Shown piece by piece: positions 1 to 8,146 of a stretch of 41,526 nucleotides of DNA. Origin of the DNA: Sphingobacterium cavernae (GTDB lineage Bacteria > Bacteroidota > Bacteroidia > Sphingobacteriales > Sphingobacteriaceae); NCBI RefSeq assembly GCF_008520265.1, contig NZ_VIQM01000042.1:1-41526 (forward strand), given 5' to 3'. The position numbers and the translations under genes are program-made. Every line of letters begins with the position of its first letter. The first letter of the stretch is position 1. The notes beneath the pieces were generated by a model. That model saw only the letters and a list, made by a program, of their open reading frames with translations, had not been told where the DNA came from and made no database searches.

Positions 1-939
1 ACGAGCGAGGGTTATCTACAACGCAACGCGTCAAACAATACTTACACCTATCACTATAACTTAACGGATCATCTAGGTAATGTACGAGCTGTGTTGTTCA
101 AGAATCCTACAACCACTGTAATAGAAACAGTACAACAAACGGATTACTATCCATTTGGAAAACAGAGAACCCTAAAAGCAGGAATAAATAAGTATCTTTA
201 CAATGGTAAGGAAGTACAATCGGAGCTAGGCGATCAGCAGGATTACGGGGCAAGGTTCTATGACAGCGAGATCGGACGGTGGAACGTGGTGGATCCGTTG
301 GCGGAGAAGGATAGAGCGTGGTCTCCATATAACTATACTCGTAATAATCCGATAAGATTTATCGATCCGGATGGGATGTTTTGGCAAGACCCTCCTCCTG
401 GTTTCTTTGAGAAAATCAAAAATAATATATCTAATTACGTTAATAACCTTCCAAAAATTAATATTGAACTGAATACATCAGTTGGTATTCAAGCAGGTGT
501 AAAGGTTGGAGATATACTTGAAGCGGATGTATCCCCGTTAAGTGTAAAGACTTCAGAGCAAAAGTTAGAAATAAAGAATGGTAAAGCTAGTCTGACGGAA
601 AAACTAGGTACAGTAGAGATGGTTGATAGAGCTCCATCAAAATCTTCTGGTGGGATTGAAGTTGAGAATAAACTAGGAATATCTCTAGCTGGGTTTGGCG
701 GTGAAATTAGCCAAAGCCAAAAAATTGAAAATGGAGGAGGTGTGCCTGTTTCTTCAGATTACAAGACTAAAGTCGGTACTTCTTATGTAAATAGAGGAGG
801 AGTAGTTTCTATTTCTAGAGAAACTGATTCAAAGGGAAATGTTAGTGTTAAAAGAAATACAGGATTTGAATTTGGGGCTAAATTTTTATTAGGTATTGAG
901 GTGAAAGTGAATATTGAGAATGAAAAGAAAACTAAATAG
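1..939 (+). CDS. RHS repeat-associated core protein, 3' part (5' end outside window)
   Basis: The reading frame is open from base 1, so only the C-terminal part of a larger protein is here. The first ~125 residues carry the RHS core hallmarks: [47 protein letters not shown] and the closing IDPDGM, which ends near base 378. RHS proteins are large surface or secreted proteins in which a conserved YD-repeat shell is followed by an exchangeable C-terminal domain, often a toxin. Here that domain (bases 379-936, ~186 residues) begins [10 protein letters not shown] and is rich in Gly, Ser, Lys and Val with alternating strand-like stretches. I do not recognise it as a known toxin. The last codons overlap the next gene, a usual arrangement for an RHS tip and its partner. 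Confidence 0.88.
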   Translation, partial: TSEGYLQRNASNNTYTYHYNLTDHLGNVRAVLFKNPTTTVIETVQQTDYYPFGKQRTLKAGINKYLYNGKEVQSELGDQQDYGARFYDSEIGRWNVVDPLAEKDRAWSPYNYTRNNPIRFIDPDGMFWQDPPPGFFEKIKNNISNYVNNLPKINIELNTSVGIQAGVKVGDILEADVSPLSVKTSEQKLEIKNGKASLTEKLGTVEMVDRAPSKSSGGIEVENKLGISLAGFGGEISQSQKIENGGGVPVSSDYKTKVGTSYVNRGGVVSISRETDSKGNVSVKRNTGFEFGAKFLLGIEVKVNIENEKKTK

Positions 940-1255
940 AAATATCTTTATATATATAGGTTGTTTTGCTGCTTTGGCTTTTGTGTTTTCAAAAGTTACA
1001 AATTACTTAATTTATAGTGATACACCATCATTTATTTTACAGGCATACGAAGAACTTAAAAAAGATGATGGAGTTATTCAGGCGATCGGTAAAGTAGAGG
1101 ACTATGAATATAGTTATAATGTAAATGATATTAATAATGATACTATACCCTTTAGTATAACCGTTTTGGGGAATCGAGAAAAAATATATTATGAATGCAA
1201 GGCCATAAAATCTCCGGAAGATAGTATTTTCAATATATTATATAATAAGCTTTGA
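920..1255 (+). CDS. Small single-pass membrane protein, possible RHS partner/immunity protein
   Basis: I do not recognise the family. The protein is ~111 residues with a basic N-terminus (MKRKLNR), one hydrophobic segment (about residues 8-28, [14 protein letters not shown] core) and an acidic, Asn/Asp-rich C-terminal part likely to be extracytoplasmic. The ATG at 920 was chosen; an in-frame TTG at 914 is possible. The gene overlaps the end of the RHS gene by about 20 bases and is followed by a hairpin, so the two are probably co-transcribed. A small membrane protein directly after a variable RHS tip is often the cognate immunity protein, but that is inference from position only. Confidence 0.6.
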   Translation: MKRKLNRNIFIYIGCFAALAFVFSKVTNYLIYSDTPSFILQAYEELKKDDGVIQAIGKVEDYEYSYNVNDINNDTIPFSITVLGNREKIYYECKAIKSPEDSIFNILYNKL

Positions 1256-1294
1256 CTTGTGATCCTTTGAAGATACGATTCTAGTATTAATTAT

Positions 1295-1319
1295 AGCCCA
1301 ATCCGATAAAGATTGGGCT
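1295..1319 (+). terminator. Hairpin after the RHS module, abutting the IS3 end
   Basis: A perfect 9-bp stem, AGCCCAATC (1295-1303) and GATTGGGCT (1311-1319), with loop CGATAAA, lies 40 bases after the small membrane gene. It looks like an intrinsic terminator stem, but no T tract follows: the inferred end of the IS3 element starts at its last base. The T tract may have been displaced by the insertion. Confidence 0.55.
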
Positions 1320-1349
1320 GGAATTGCAACTTAAAATAGGAGACTTTTT

Positions 1350-2174
1350 TTATGCTGCCATTTTTTCTTTTTCCAATAGCATTTCTTCGATCTGTCTGGG
1401 TGTCTTATAACCCAGAGCAGAATGGGTTCTTTTAGTGTTATAAAATCCTTCAATGTATCCAAAGATCTCCAATTTAGCTGACTGCTGATCCATGAATTTT
1501 CTATGATAGACCATTTCAGCCTTTAATGTCTTGAAAAAGCTCTCAGCAACCGAATTGTCCCAGCAATTCGCTTTTCTGCTCATGCTTTGAAGTATCCTGT
1601 TTTCTACAATTACCTCCCTGAATTCATCGCAGGCATATTGGATCCCTCTATCTGAATGGAAGATAAGTCCTTCTTTGACACCCCGGTTTTTAATAGCCAT
1701 CCTTATGGCTTCTACAGAAGTGTTTTTAGCGGTCATATCAGTACTCAAAGACCATCCGATGACTTTTCTGTCCGCCAGATCAATGACTGTTGTTAGATAA
1801 AGCCACCCTTTGTCAGTTTGGATATAGGTAATGTCGCCAACCCATTTCTGTGACAGGGCATCCGCTGAAAAATCTCTTTGGAGGAGATTTTCAGCTATCC
1901 CATAGCTATGGCTCGAATCGGTGGTCACCCTATATTTTTTCTTGACCTTACTTCGTATCCCATGTTTCTTCATCAACCTTGCAACATAGCTTCTTGATAC
2001 CATTTCACCTTTTTTATGTAGCTCTGCGGTTATCCTTGGACTACCATAGATATACTTACTGTGTACCTGCTGTATTTTATCCAGAAGTGCTTTGCTTCGC
2101 TGTTCACTGGGGGACTCCGGAGAAACCAGCCAACGATAAAAACAACTGCTGCTAACGTTCAATACTTCGCACAT
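1350..2174 (-). CDS. IS3-family transposase OrfB (DDE integrase)
   Basis: This is the 274-residue catalytic subunit of an IS3-type transposase. The N-terminal region has the HTH_21-like segment (SSSCFYRW and YGSPRITAEL), and the rve core carries the DDE triad: Asp in WVGDITYIQT, Asp in FHSDRGIQYA and Glu in NSVAESFFKTLK, followed by the usual NTKRTHSALGYKTP. The length and motif order are complete. In this family OrfB is normally made as an OrfAB fusion by -1 frameshifting. The A-AAA-AAG stretch in the orfA codons for Leu-Lys-Lys is a plausible slippery site, because the -1 frame from there runs open into orfB. The upstream orfA frameshift would prevent a full fusion. Confidence 0.92.
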   Translation of the reverse strand: MCEVLNVSSSCFYRWLVSPESPSEQRSKALLDKIQQVHSKYIYGSPRITAELHKKGEMVSRSYVARLMKKHGIRSKVKKKYRVTTDSSHSYGIAENLLQRDFSADALSQKWVGDITYIQTDKGWLYLTTVIDLADRKVIGWSLSTDMTAKNTSVEAIRMAIKNRGVKEGLIFHSDRGIQYACDEFREVIVENRILQSMSRKANCWDNSVAESFFKTLKAEMVYHRKFMDQQSAKLEIFGYIEGFYNTKRTHSALGYKTPRQIEEMLLEKEKMAA

Positions 2175-2206
2175 CTTCTCTACGGAATATATCTCTCGGT
2201 TCGCCT

Positions 2207-2511
2207 TTATGAACCGGTATATGGACCGTCTCCCCTGGAGAAGATGGCTATGGCCTTTTTTAATATATCACGCTCTAATTCTGTTTCTCTTAATTTTTTT
2301 TTACGCAAAATTCTCAACTCCTGTTCCTCTGGGCTAATTTTGGGATTGTCAGGTAAAACTTTATTACCATTATAACGTGGGTTTCTACGCCACTTACTGA
2401 GCAAACTGGGGTCTATGTCTAATTCCTTAGCTACACATCGGCTACAGACCCCTTAACAACGCTCAATTCGACCGCCATGATCTTAAACGAATCATCAAAT
2501 TTTCTATGCAT
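2207..2511 (-). pseudogene. IS3-family OrfA, disrupted by a 2-nt frameshift
   Basis: Reading from the ATG at 2511, the protein starts MHRKFDDSFKIMAVELS and runs to GSVADV, then meets a TAG at 2433-2431. Shifting by two bases restores AKELDIDPSLLSKW and the rest of a normal ~100-residue IS3 OrfA (helix-turn-helix followed by a leucine-zipper-like helix ending KKAIAIFS). The reading is explained by an extra GT: GATGTGTAGC where GATGTAGC would be in frame. As sequenced, only a fragment from TTG at 2404 could be translated. A sequencing error is possible but the sequence is not a long homopolymer. Confidence 0.82.
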
Positions 2512-2583
2512 TTCTACAAATTTAAAATTACTATCTAAATCTGTCTCGCTTTAAAGGTAGCATCTCCACCATACTGTGTAAAT

Positions 2584-2618
2584 AAAAGTCGGATATCCTT
2601 TTGGGCTATCCGATTTTT
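2584..2618. terminator. Bidirectional hairpin terminator downstream of the HNH gene
   Basis: Stem TCGGATA (2589-2595) with TATCCGA (2607-2613) and extra inner pairing CC/GG around a TTTTG loop. It is flanked by AAAA on the left and TTTTT on the right, so it can act in both directions. It lies ~20 bases after the stop of the minus-strand HNH gene. Confidence 0.7.
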
Positions 2619-2638
2619 ATCTAAAGAGATTCTATTTT

Positions 2639-3604
2639 TTATTTGATTAATCCTAATTGTTTTGCTATGTCCATTGTTAGCTTGCTAAATGGTCTTTTAT
2701 GAATATCTTTTTCTTTGGTATAATTACCTATAATTACTCTGTCAAAATCATTTTGACATAATGATAATTTGGAAAAACTTTTTTGAAGAATATTTTTAAA
2801 ACTTTCATTATAAATCTGATTCTTGATAATCAATTCCGCAATAATGTCTTTTTGAGTGTCGTGAATTTCCTTTATGCTAAAAGCATCTTGAAGCGATTTA
2901 TGACCAGTTACTGGTATAGATACATCATTAAATAGAATTTCAATGCTTTCAGCATCTTTTGTTACCAAATAATCGCATTCGGAAGCCTTAGTGATTTCCA
3001 AGTTGTATTCCGATTTTACTACTTTTGAAGGATTATCGGTATATAGCAAAAAATTGACTGGTGTAACACTCTTTCTTTTGTTGCAAGAAGCACAACAAGG
3101 ATACAAGTTAAATAACGATATGCTTAAAAACGGAAAATCTCTTTTAGGATAATGGTGGTCAACTTCAAATCTTGCTCCAATCGTATTACCTTGTTTATGA
3201 ATGGTAACTGTCAATTGAGAATTACAATAAACACAGGATTTTATGCCTATTTTTCTAAAATATTCTGGATAAAAACTTGAACGTAATCCCGTATAATCGA
3301 GAGCATTTTGTATATAATGAGTTAACTGCATTTTCGCAGGTTTGCCGTTTGCTTGAAAGAGTGAATTCGCTGGTAATTGTCCAATTTGTTGTTTGATTAT
3401 TTCTATTTCAATTGGTGTTTTTGCCAAAAATGAAATATCTTGAAATTGAATAATAACGTTGTTAAGGTAAGTTTGTTCAGCTTGACTAAATATATTTGCG
3501 TTAATCGCCTGAAGTTCTTGTAGTGCAGAACTTCTTTGTTTATTAATTTCTGATTTGAAAAAGTCCTGAACACTTTTTACTTTATTTATATGTAATGAAA
3601 TCAC
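2639..3604 (-). CDS. ptuB: HNH endonuclease, Septu PtuB-like
   Basis: The protein is 321 residues and has a zinc-type HNH nuclease core: CVYC at 124-127, VDHHYPKRDFPFLSI from 148, Asn166 in the LFNLYP segment, and CCASCNKRK from 170. This pattern (CxxC, DHxxPK, N, CxxCNxxK) matches the HNH enzymes that partner ATPases in the Septu anti-phage system, where PtuB is the DNA-cutting effector held by the PtuA ATPase. It starts at a GTG that shares one base with the stop codon of the upstream ATPase (TAGTG), which implies translational coupling. A helical N-terminal region (residues 1-120) probably mediates docking. The gene name is used by similarity of architecture; a related ATPase/HNH defence family is the main alternative. 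Confidence 0.72.
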   Translation of the reverse strand: MISLHINKVKSVQDFFKSEINKQRSSALQELQAINANIFSQAEQTYLNNVIIQFQDISFLAKTPIEIEIIKQQIGQLPANSLFQANGKPAKMQLTHYIQNALDYTGLRSSFYPEYFRKIGIKSCVYCNSQLTVTIHKQGNTIGARFEVDHHYPKRDFPFLSISLFNLYPCCASCNKRKSVTPVNFLLYTDNPSKVVKSEYNLEITKASECDYLVTKDAESIEILFNDVSIPVTGHKSLQDAFSIKEIHDTQKDIIAELIIKNQIYNESFKNILQKSFSKLSLCQNDFDRVIIGNYTKEKDIHKRPFSKLTMDIAKQLGLIK

Positions 3605-5691
3605 TATTTTTTGCTTAATAATTTAGTTAATTTGTCAATTTGTGATTGAATAAAATCGGTTTCATCATTTGGAAATGCTTGACTATACAATTCCATTAAA
3701 CTATTGTACAGGACAGGTTCACCAACTATTGATATAATAGCGGAACATTGAGTTTGTTCTATTTCTGTGTACCTAGAATTTTCATTTTCTAAAAATTTTA
3801 TATCTCTATTTATTGAAGCAATCTTACTTTTGTCAGTCTCAGTTTTCAATAAACTGTTAAGTAATTCGATCCTTTTATTATTAATCTTTAATGTAAGGCT
3901 TTCAATAACAGATTTTATTCTACTTTTCGCCCATTCTCCCATAAATCCTTTTTGCATAAAAAAATCATTTGCTAAAAGGTCGTGAACATTTGCACCAAAG
4001 GTTTCATTTCCTTCTTCGTAAGGTTTCCCTTTATGTAGTTTTAACACAAAAGCGTTTGGAATGTCTGATAAAATATATGGTGAATGTGTTAGAAAGGTTA
4101 TGTTTAACCCTCTAATGTGTTTTAAATTTTCAGGATTAATTTTCCCAATATAATCTAATAGATCAGCAATATATGTCCTTTGCCATTCCGGATGATAATA
4201 AAGTTCTATTTCATCTAATATGATGTTGATATAATTGTAGTGAATTATTTTTTCAGATTCTTCTGCTTTTTCTTCCTTCAGTTGTTCAACCGAATTGAGA
4301 TTAATAAGATGATATACAATAGAACTAACACTATGTATTTTTTGTTTTTCTCCAGAACTTAAAGAACCAAATGAAGAACCATCTTTTGGTACTATGTTAA
4401 TATAGAAATAAGAAGGAGGCGACATCATAAAGGTATTCACCATAAATGATTCTTTTTTCTGTATTTCCTGTATTTTTTGTGATAACCCATCAATTTCTAT
4501 TCTGAATGATTTTTTAAAATCTAGATTAGGTAACAAAGTCTGGTAATATTTTAAATAAAGAATAGCTCCTTTTACCTTGAATACTGCGTGGCTGTCACTT
4601 TCTTTGATCCTTTTGATATATGCATTTATGTATTTTATACCTCTTACTTTTGTACCTTCTCTGTATCTTTTAAATGTTTTATAGTCAGAAAAAGCCATTT
4701 TAATAAGTTTTTTATGAATGTACGAAAGTGTAACGTTCACAAATAAATCATCATTAAGTTGTTCTTCTGTCACTTGAAATTCAAAATATTGCTGAAATGC
4801 TTCAATTAATTTTTCTCTTACTGTTGAATCTATGGGCTCTTCTAAGGTTGCATTAGGATTAGGATTGTATGACAGTTCCAAAGCAGATGCAATTTTATCG
4901 TTTGCAATATTGCGTAAACTTTTTTCTTCTTGTCCCGCAGCTACAGGTTCAAGAAGATTGGCTAATAATCGTCTCGTCAGCAAATACTTTTCTTTGTTGA
5001 TATCAATATCACCATTAGTCCGCATAGGATTTAATACAATTGGTGTTTGATAGCCATCGTTTTTGTGAAATAAAGGATTAATCCAATCTCCAATTTCTAG
5101 AGAGTTCAATGCGTAATGAGAGTAATTAACAACTATCGTATAAAAGAACTGTTGTAAGTCATCAATACCTTTAATCTCTTGTTTTGAAACATCAGCTACA
5201 AACTTATTGTTGTTTTGTTTATAGCTTTGTTTGTAAACATTACCTTCTTTAAAAACAATATTTATTAGTGTATTCAAATCCACAGAATACAAAAGTTCAA
5301 AGTCTAAAAATTTAAAAGGTTTCCGTTTTTTATGATTCTCATCTTCTAATAAATTTAGAATACTTCCTATATTGTAATTTGCCCAGTATAATAATTCTAT
5401 TAGAGTGCTTTTTCCTGAACCATTTCCACCTACAACAGCATTAATGTTAATTGGAATATTATTTATTGAGGTTTTTAGTTCGTATAAATTGACATCCGTT
5501 TTAGGTAAGTAATCTATTTCAGAAAAATCATTTTCCCGAAATAGATATTCATTTCGAAATTGGTAAATTTGATTGCTTTTTAAATTCTTCAAAGCATCTA
5601 AAGTCAATGAAGAATTTTTATGAGTGTTTTTAGTTGGTAACATTTCACCAACTTTAATAGCTATAATTTTGAAGTTTTCGTTGTTACTCAT
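3604..5691 (-). CDS. ptuA: SMC/ABC-type AAA ATPase, Septu PtuA-like (large form)
   Basis: The 695-residue protein has an ABC-type ATPase split by a long insertion: Walker A GGNGSGKST at 88-96, signature LSSGEKQ near residue 441, Walker B IILDEIELYYHPEWQ near 490, and an H-loop FLTHSPYIL near 525. In Septu, PtuA is an ATPase that binds and restrains the HNH partner until phage infection. The ~345-residue stretch between Walker A and the signature is helical and charged, and another helical tail follows the H-loop. The total length is greater than I remember for typical PtuA, so this may be a variant. It overlaps the HNH gene by one base and has its own ~90-base upstream gap, so the pair forms a two-gene unit separate from the tra operon. 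Confidence 0.75.
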   Translation of the reverse strand: MSNNENFKIIAIKVGEMLPTKNTHKNSSLTLDALKNLKSNQIYQFRNEYLFRENDFSEIDYLPKTDVNLYELKTSINNIPININAVVGGNGSGKSTLIELLYWANYNIGSILNLLEDENHKKRKPFKFLDFELLYSVDLNTLINIVFKEGNVYKQSYKQNNNKFVADVSKQEIKGIDDLQQFFYTIVVNYSHYALNSLEIGDWINPLFHKNDGYQTPIVLNPMRTNGDIDINKEKYLLTRRLLANLLEPVAAGQEEKSLRNIANDKIASALELSYNPNPNATLEEPIDSTVREKLIEAFQQYFEFQVTEEQLNDDLFVNVTLSYIHKKLIKMAFSDYKTFKRYREGTKVRGIKYINAYIKRIKESDSHAVFKVKGAILYLKYYQTLLPNLDFKKSFRIEIDGLSQKIQEIQKKESFMVNTFMMSPPSYFYINIVPKDGSSFGSLSSGEKQKIHSVSSIVYHLINLNSVEQLKEEKAEESEKIIHYNYINIILDEIELYYHPEWQRTYIADLLDYIGKINPENLKHIRGLNITFLTHSPYILSDIPNAFVLKLHKGKPYEEGNETFGANVHDLLANDFFMQKGFMGEWAKSRIKSVIESLTLKINNKRIELLNSLLKTETDKSKIASINRDIKFLENENSRYTEIEQTQCSAIISIVGEPVLYNSLMELYSQAFPNDETDFIQSQIDKLTKLLSKK

Positions 5692-5782
5692 TCGGTGTCT
5701 TAATAGTAATTATTACAGTTGTCTAAATTATCTTATTTTTACCTCTACAGAGAGATTTTAAAAAGTTTAATTTATCATTTCT

Positions 5783-6058
5783 CTAAAAAGTCTTGGGGTT
5801 GCTAATTTCTAAATTCTGTGACTTATCGTTTTTTTCACGAGAATAAACCCATAATGATAATAGTCCAAAGATAATCAAAGCGTAAGCTATCCATTTACCA
5901 ACCCGTTCAATAAACTTAATACCAACCAACTTTTCATAGGAGGAAAAGCCCTCTGCTCCCATAGAGCTTCTTCTGTAGAACTTTCTCCGGTTAATCCAGT
6001 AACGAAGTCCCAAGCCTAAAACCAAAAATAGTATCCCAATAACTAATGATGAAACCAT
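5783..6058 (-). CDS. Small two-span membrane protein at the end of the tra operon
   Basis: The protein is 91 residues with hydrophobic segments at about 3-20 (LVIGILFLVLGLGL) and 52-70 (WIAYALIIFGLLSLWVY), separated by a basic loop (NRRKFYRRSS). Small proteins of this kind occur next to the traQ gene in Bacteroidota conjugative elements and are sometimes labelled molybdenum ABC transporter permease. Nothing in this sequence supports that transport role: there is no permease EAA loop and it is far too short. It is separated from traQ by a terminator-like hairpin and may be a separate unit. Function unknown; a conjugation-associated membrane factor is a guess from position. Confidence 0.7.
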   Translation of the reverse strand: MVSSLVIGILFLVLGLGLRYWINRRKFYRRSSMGAEGFSSYEKLVGIKFIERVGKWIAYALIIFGLLSLWVYSREKNDKSQNLEISNPKTF

Positions 6059-6148
6059 AATAAAAACACTTTACTTCTACTGTTTGAATTTACGAAAAAT
6101 ACCGTTTCACTACATTACAAAAAATCAAAATGCAGACGGGGTAAAATA

Positions 6149-6178
6149 AGAAGTCCCACCACATTGGACAGGACTTCT
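6149..6178 (-). terminator. Terminator-like hairpin after traQ
   Basis: Perfect 8-bp stem AGAAGTCC (6149-6156) with GGACTTCT (6171-6178) and a 14-base loop. On the minus strand it is followed by a T-rich run (CTTATTTTAC). It lies just after the ancestral traQ stop and probably closes the tra operon. Confidence 0.6.
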
Positions 6179-6184
6179 ATTTCT

Positions 6185-6634
6185 TTAATCACTACTATTA
6201 AATTGGAAATTCATCTGTTTTTCGTTCCCGAAGCTGTCCGAAATCCAAACATCAAAGGATTGTGATACCGCAGACGTTGAAGTATAATACAATCGGAATT
6301 GCTCCGTTGGTAATTGGTACAAATCGTTCGGTTGATATGGAGGTTCATCGTAATACTGCAACGTTCCTGTACCATCAAACTAGAAGTATCGAAGAAAATA
6401 CTGTCTATTGGTGTAATTACCTGCGTTTTTTATAGTAATTCGTATTTCTACTTTTTGCCCTTTGGTAACATCTTTGGGTACTGGCATTACATTAACCTCA
6501 AAAGGAAAATTATTCTTTATTTCCAATTCATCGTCTATACTACAAGATACCAAAGAAGCAGAAGCTGTGAGGATCATCAGAAATACATATAATGGTAGTA
6601 AACCTGTTCTGAATTTATTGTATATTGCTATCAT
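6185..6634 (-). pseudogene. traQ: TraQ-like conjugation protein (DUF3872), interrupted by an in-frame amber codon
   Basis: The first 84 residues contain a lipoprotein-like signal (LTASASLVSC, Cys as probable lipidation site) and an Ig-like DUF3872 start (VTKGQKVEIRITIKNAG, then RQYFLRYF). A TAG at 6382-6380 stops the frame, but the same frame continues without shift as FDGTGTLQYYDEPPYQPND and further to a TAA at 6185-6187, giving 149 codons, the usual size for this family. Relatives have Gln or a similar residue at the stop position, and CAG to TAG is a single transition. It lies 12 bases after traO in the tra operon. Either the product is truncated and transfer may suffer, or the stop is suppressed, or the base is an error. 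Confidence 0.85.
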
Positions 6635-6646
6635 TATTTCTACGTT

Positions 6647-7207
6647 TTAAAAATTAAACCTTAATCCTACACCTGCCGATGGTCGGAATTGTTGCAGATC
6701 TGTACCCCATAATATCTTTGTACGTCCTTGCAGAATCAATACAAAACGGTCTGACAGATACGTTTCAAAAGTTAATCGACCGCCACCACCATAGATAAAA
6801 TTATCCTCGCTCAGTATCTCCGCTCCGTCATATAGGGTTGCTTCGCTACGATTGATGGCTTCGTAACCTACTACCCCTGTTATACCTAAATTCAGCGTGA
6901 TATTTTTTCGAGCATCGCCCAACAAAAAGAAACTTATACCGCCTTCGGCGGTATAAGTTTCCTGTGGTATATACAGCTCTTTGTAATTGTGGTATTGGTG
7001 GGTGTATTCCAATGCCCAAAGCTGATAATTACCATTTTTGCCGTTTATGGTCATTGCAGCACTGATGTAATAATCATTACCAATCTTATCGTTGGATAAT
7101 GCACCTGTACTTAGTTCCAGTCCTTTTTGCTTCGGCAACATCCTTTGTGCCTGTGTAACTGTGATCCCTATTACAAGGAGTATCACTGTATAGATATACT
7201 TTTTCAT
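6647..7207 (-). CDS. traO: Conjugative transposon protein TraO
   Basis: The protein is 186 residues with a cleavable signal peptide (MKKYIYTVILLVIGITVTQAQ). The rest has the alternating amphipathic strands and terminal Phe (GVGLRFNF) of an outer-membrane beta-barrel. Short-strand motifs such as WALEYTHQYHNY and GGGGRLTFETYLS match the TraO family of CTnDOT-type elements, whose members are taken to be part of the outer-membrane section of the mating channel. It is followed 12 bases later by traQ and preceded by traN. There is no traP primase gene between traO and traQ here, unlike CTnDOT. Confidence 0.9.
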   Translation of the reverse strand: MKKYIYTVILLVIGITVTQAQRMLPKQKGLELSTGALSNDKIGNDYYISAAMTINGKNGNYQLWALEYTHQYHNYKELYIPQETYTAEGGISFFLLGDARKNITLNLGITGVVGYEAINRSEATLYDGAEILSEDNFIYGGGGRLTFETYLSDRFVLILQGRTKILWGTDLQQFRPSAGVGLRFNF

Positions 7208-7228
7208 TCTGATTACTTTAAAAAGTTA

Positions 7229-8122
7229 TTAAAATTTTAGGTGCATATCGTTAATCAAACGAGCTTGGATTAAGTCGGAATTTTCGACCTGCAATATTTG
7301 ATGTCTGCCACCGTTTTTCTCGTAGATTTCAATCAGTAAAACCTTGTCATCGGCAATGGTAAATTGGTCTAACAGAAACACGTTTTGTTCGGTCGCTTTT
7401 CCGTTGATTTCATCTAATGGCTTGTACGTTCTTAAAGGCGTTAAAGCATGTTCCTGTACCACGGTTCGCTTGGCGACTTTTTTATCCACCACTTTGAAAT
7501 TGATAAAATCAATCCCAAAAGGTACATTGGTACTGTTGCGTAATTCGGTATGGAAATAGTATTTTCCGTTGTGGATGTAAATGCCTTTCAGAATAAACTG
7601 AATGCCGAAACTTTTGGCACCAATATGTTTTACGATGCGTTTGTCCTTTTTGTAAATGGTTTCCAATAATAAACCTGCTAGCGATGGAGAATTATTCCCT
7701 AGTTCCTCAAAAAGCACCTCGTTTCCACTGGCTTTATCCACCGCTTTTTGCATCGTTTGTAAATTGTAGCTCAATGCTTCGGGATAGGAACTGTAATACA
7801 CGTTGAAGCTATAAAAAAGTCCGTCGTTCGTGATAACAGAAAAATTAGTTTCCGGCTCAAAGTCCCTTACCGATGCTTTTACACGTAAAACGTTTTCCGC
7901 ATCTTCGGCTTTCCCCGCAATCAGGAACTCACTACCTAAGTCCACGTAACGAATGGCGGTTGGGAAAATCAAATGAGAAGTTTTATCGTAAGTAACTTCC
8001 ATTTTATAGGGTTCAATCTTGCCCAATGCAAGTGGTGTTTTGATGCTGTCTTGTGCATAAGATTGTGCGGCAAAGCCGAGTATCAAGGCAATAGCCCAAA
8101 AGGTTTTTAAATGATTTTTCAT
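7229..8122 (-). CDS. traN: Conjugative transposon protein TraN (DUF4138)
   Basis: The protein is 297 residues with a signal peptide ending SYAQDS. The mature part has the TraN-type start (GKIEPYKMEVTYDKTSHLIFP), the segment VDLGSEFLIAGKAEDAENVLRVKA, and later FHTELRNSTNVPFGIDFINF. These match the DUF4138 family of Bacteroidota elements. By analogy with type IV secretion it is the VirB9-like periplasmic/outer-membrane component that works with TraM (VirB10-like). It lies between traM and traO with short gaps (24 and 21 bases), so it is one operon. Length is normal and no defect is seen. Confidence 0.92.
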   Translation of the reverse strand: MKNHLKTFWAIALILGFAAQSYAQDSIKTPLALGKIEPYKMEVTYDKTSHLIFPTAIRYVDLGSEFLIAGKAEDAENVLRVKASVRDFEPETNFSVITNDGLFYSFNVYYSSYPEALSYNLQTMQKAVDKASGNEVLFEELGNNSPSLAGLLLETIYKKDKRIVKHIGAKSFGIQFILKGIYIHNGKYYFHTELRNSTNVPFGIDFINFKVVDKKVAKRTVVQEHALTPLRTYKPLDEINGKATEQNVFLLDQFTIADDKVLLIEIYEKNGGRHQILQVENSDLIQARLINDMHLKF

Positions 8123-8146
8123 TGTTTTATTTATTTGAGTTCAACA

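Larger units (their letters stand above)
1319..2568 (-). mobile_element. IS3-family insertion sequence, about 1.25 kb
   Basis: The element contains orfA and orfB of an IS3-type transposase on the minus strand. Imperfect terminal inverted repeats can be aligned by eye: reading inwards from 1319, TGGAATTGCAACTTAAAA; reading inwards from 2568 on the minus strand, TGGAGATGCTACCTTTAAA; both reach a GAGAC about 20 bases in. Both ends start with TG, as is usual for the family. No 3-bp target duplication is visible (GGC on the left, CCA on the right), so the ends may be off by a few bases or the flanks rearranged. orfA is frameshifted, so the copy is probably inactive by itself. Confidence 0.8.

Noticed and set aside
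5783..6058. Molybdenum ABC transporter permease label for the 91-residue membrane protein
   Set aside because: Too short, only two spans, and no permease motif; position within the tra region argues against a transport role.
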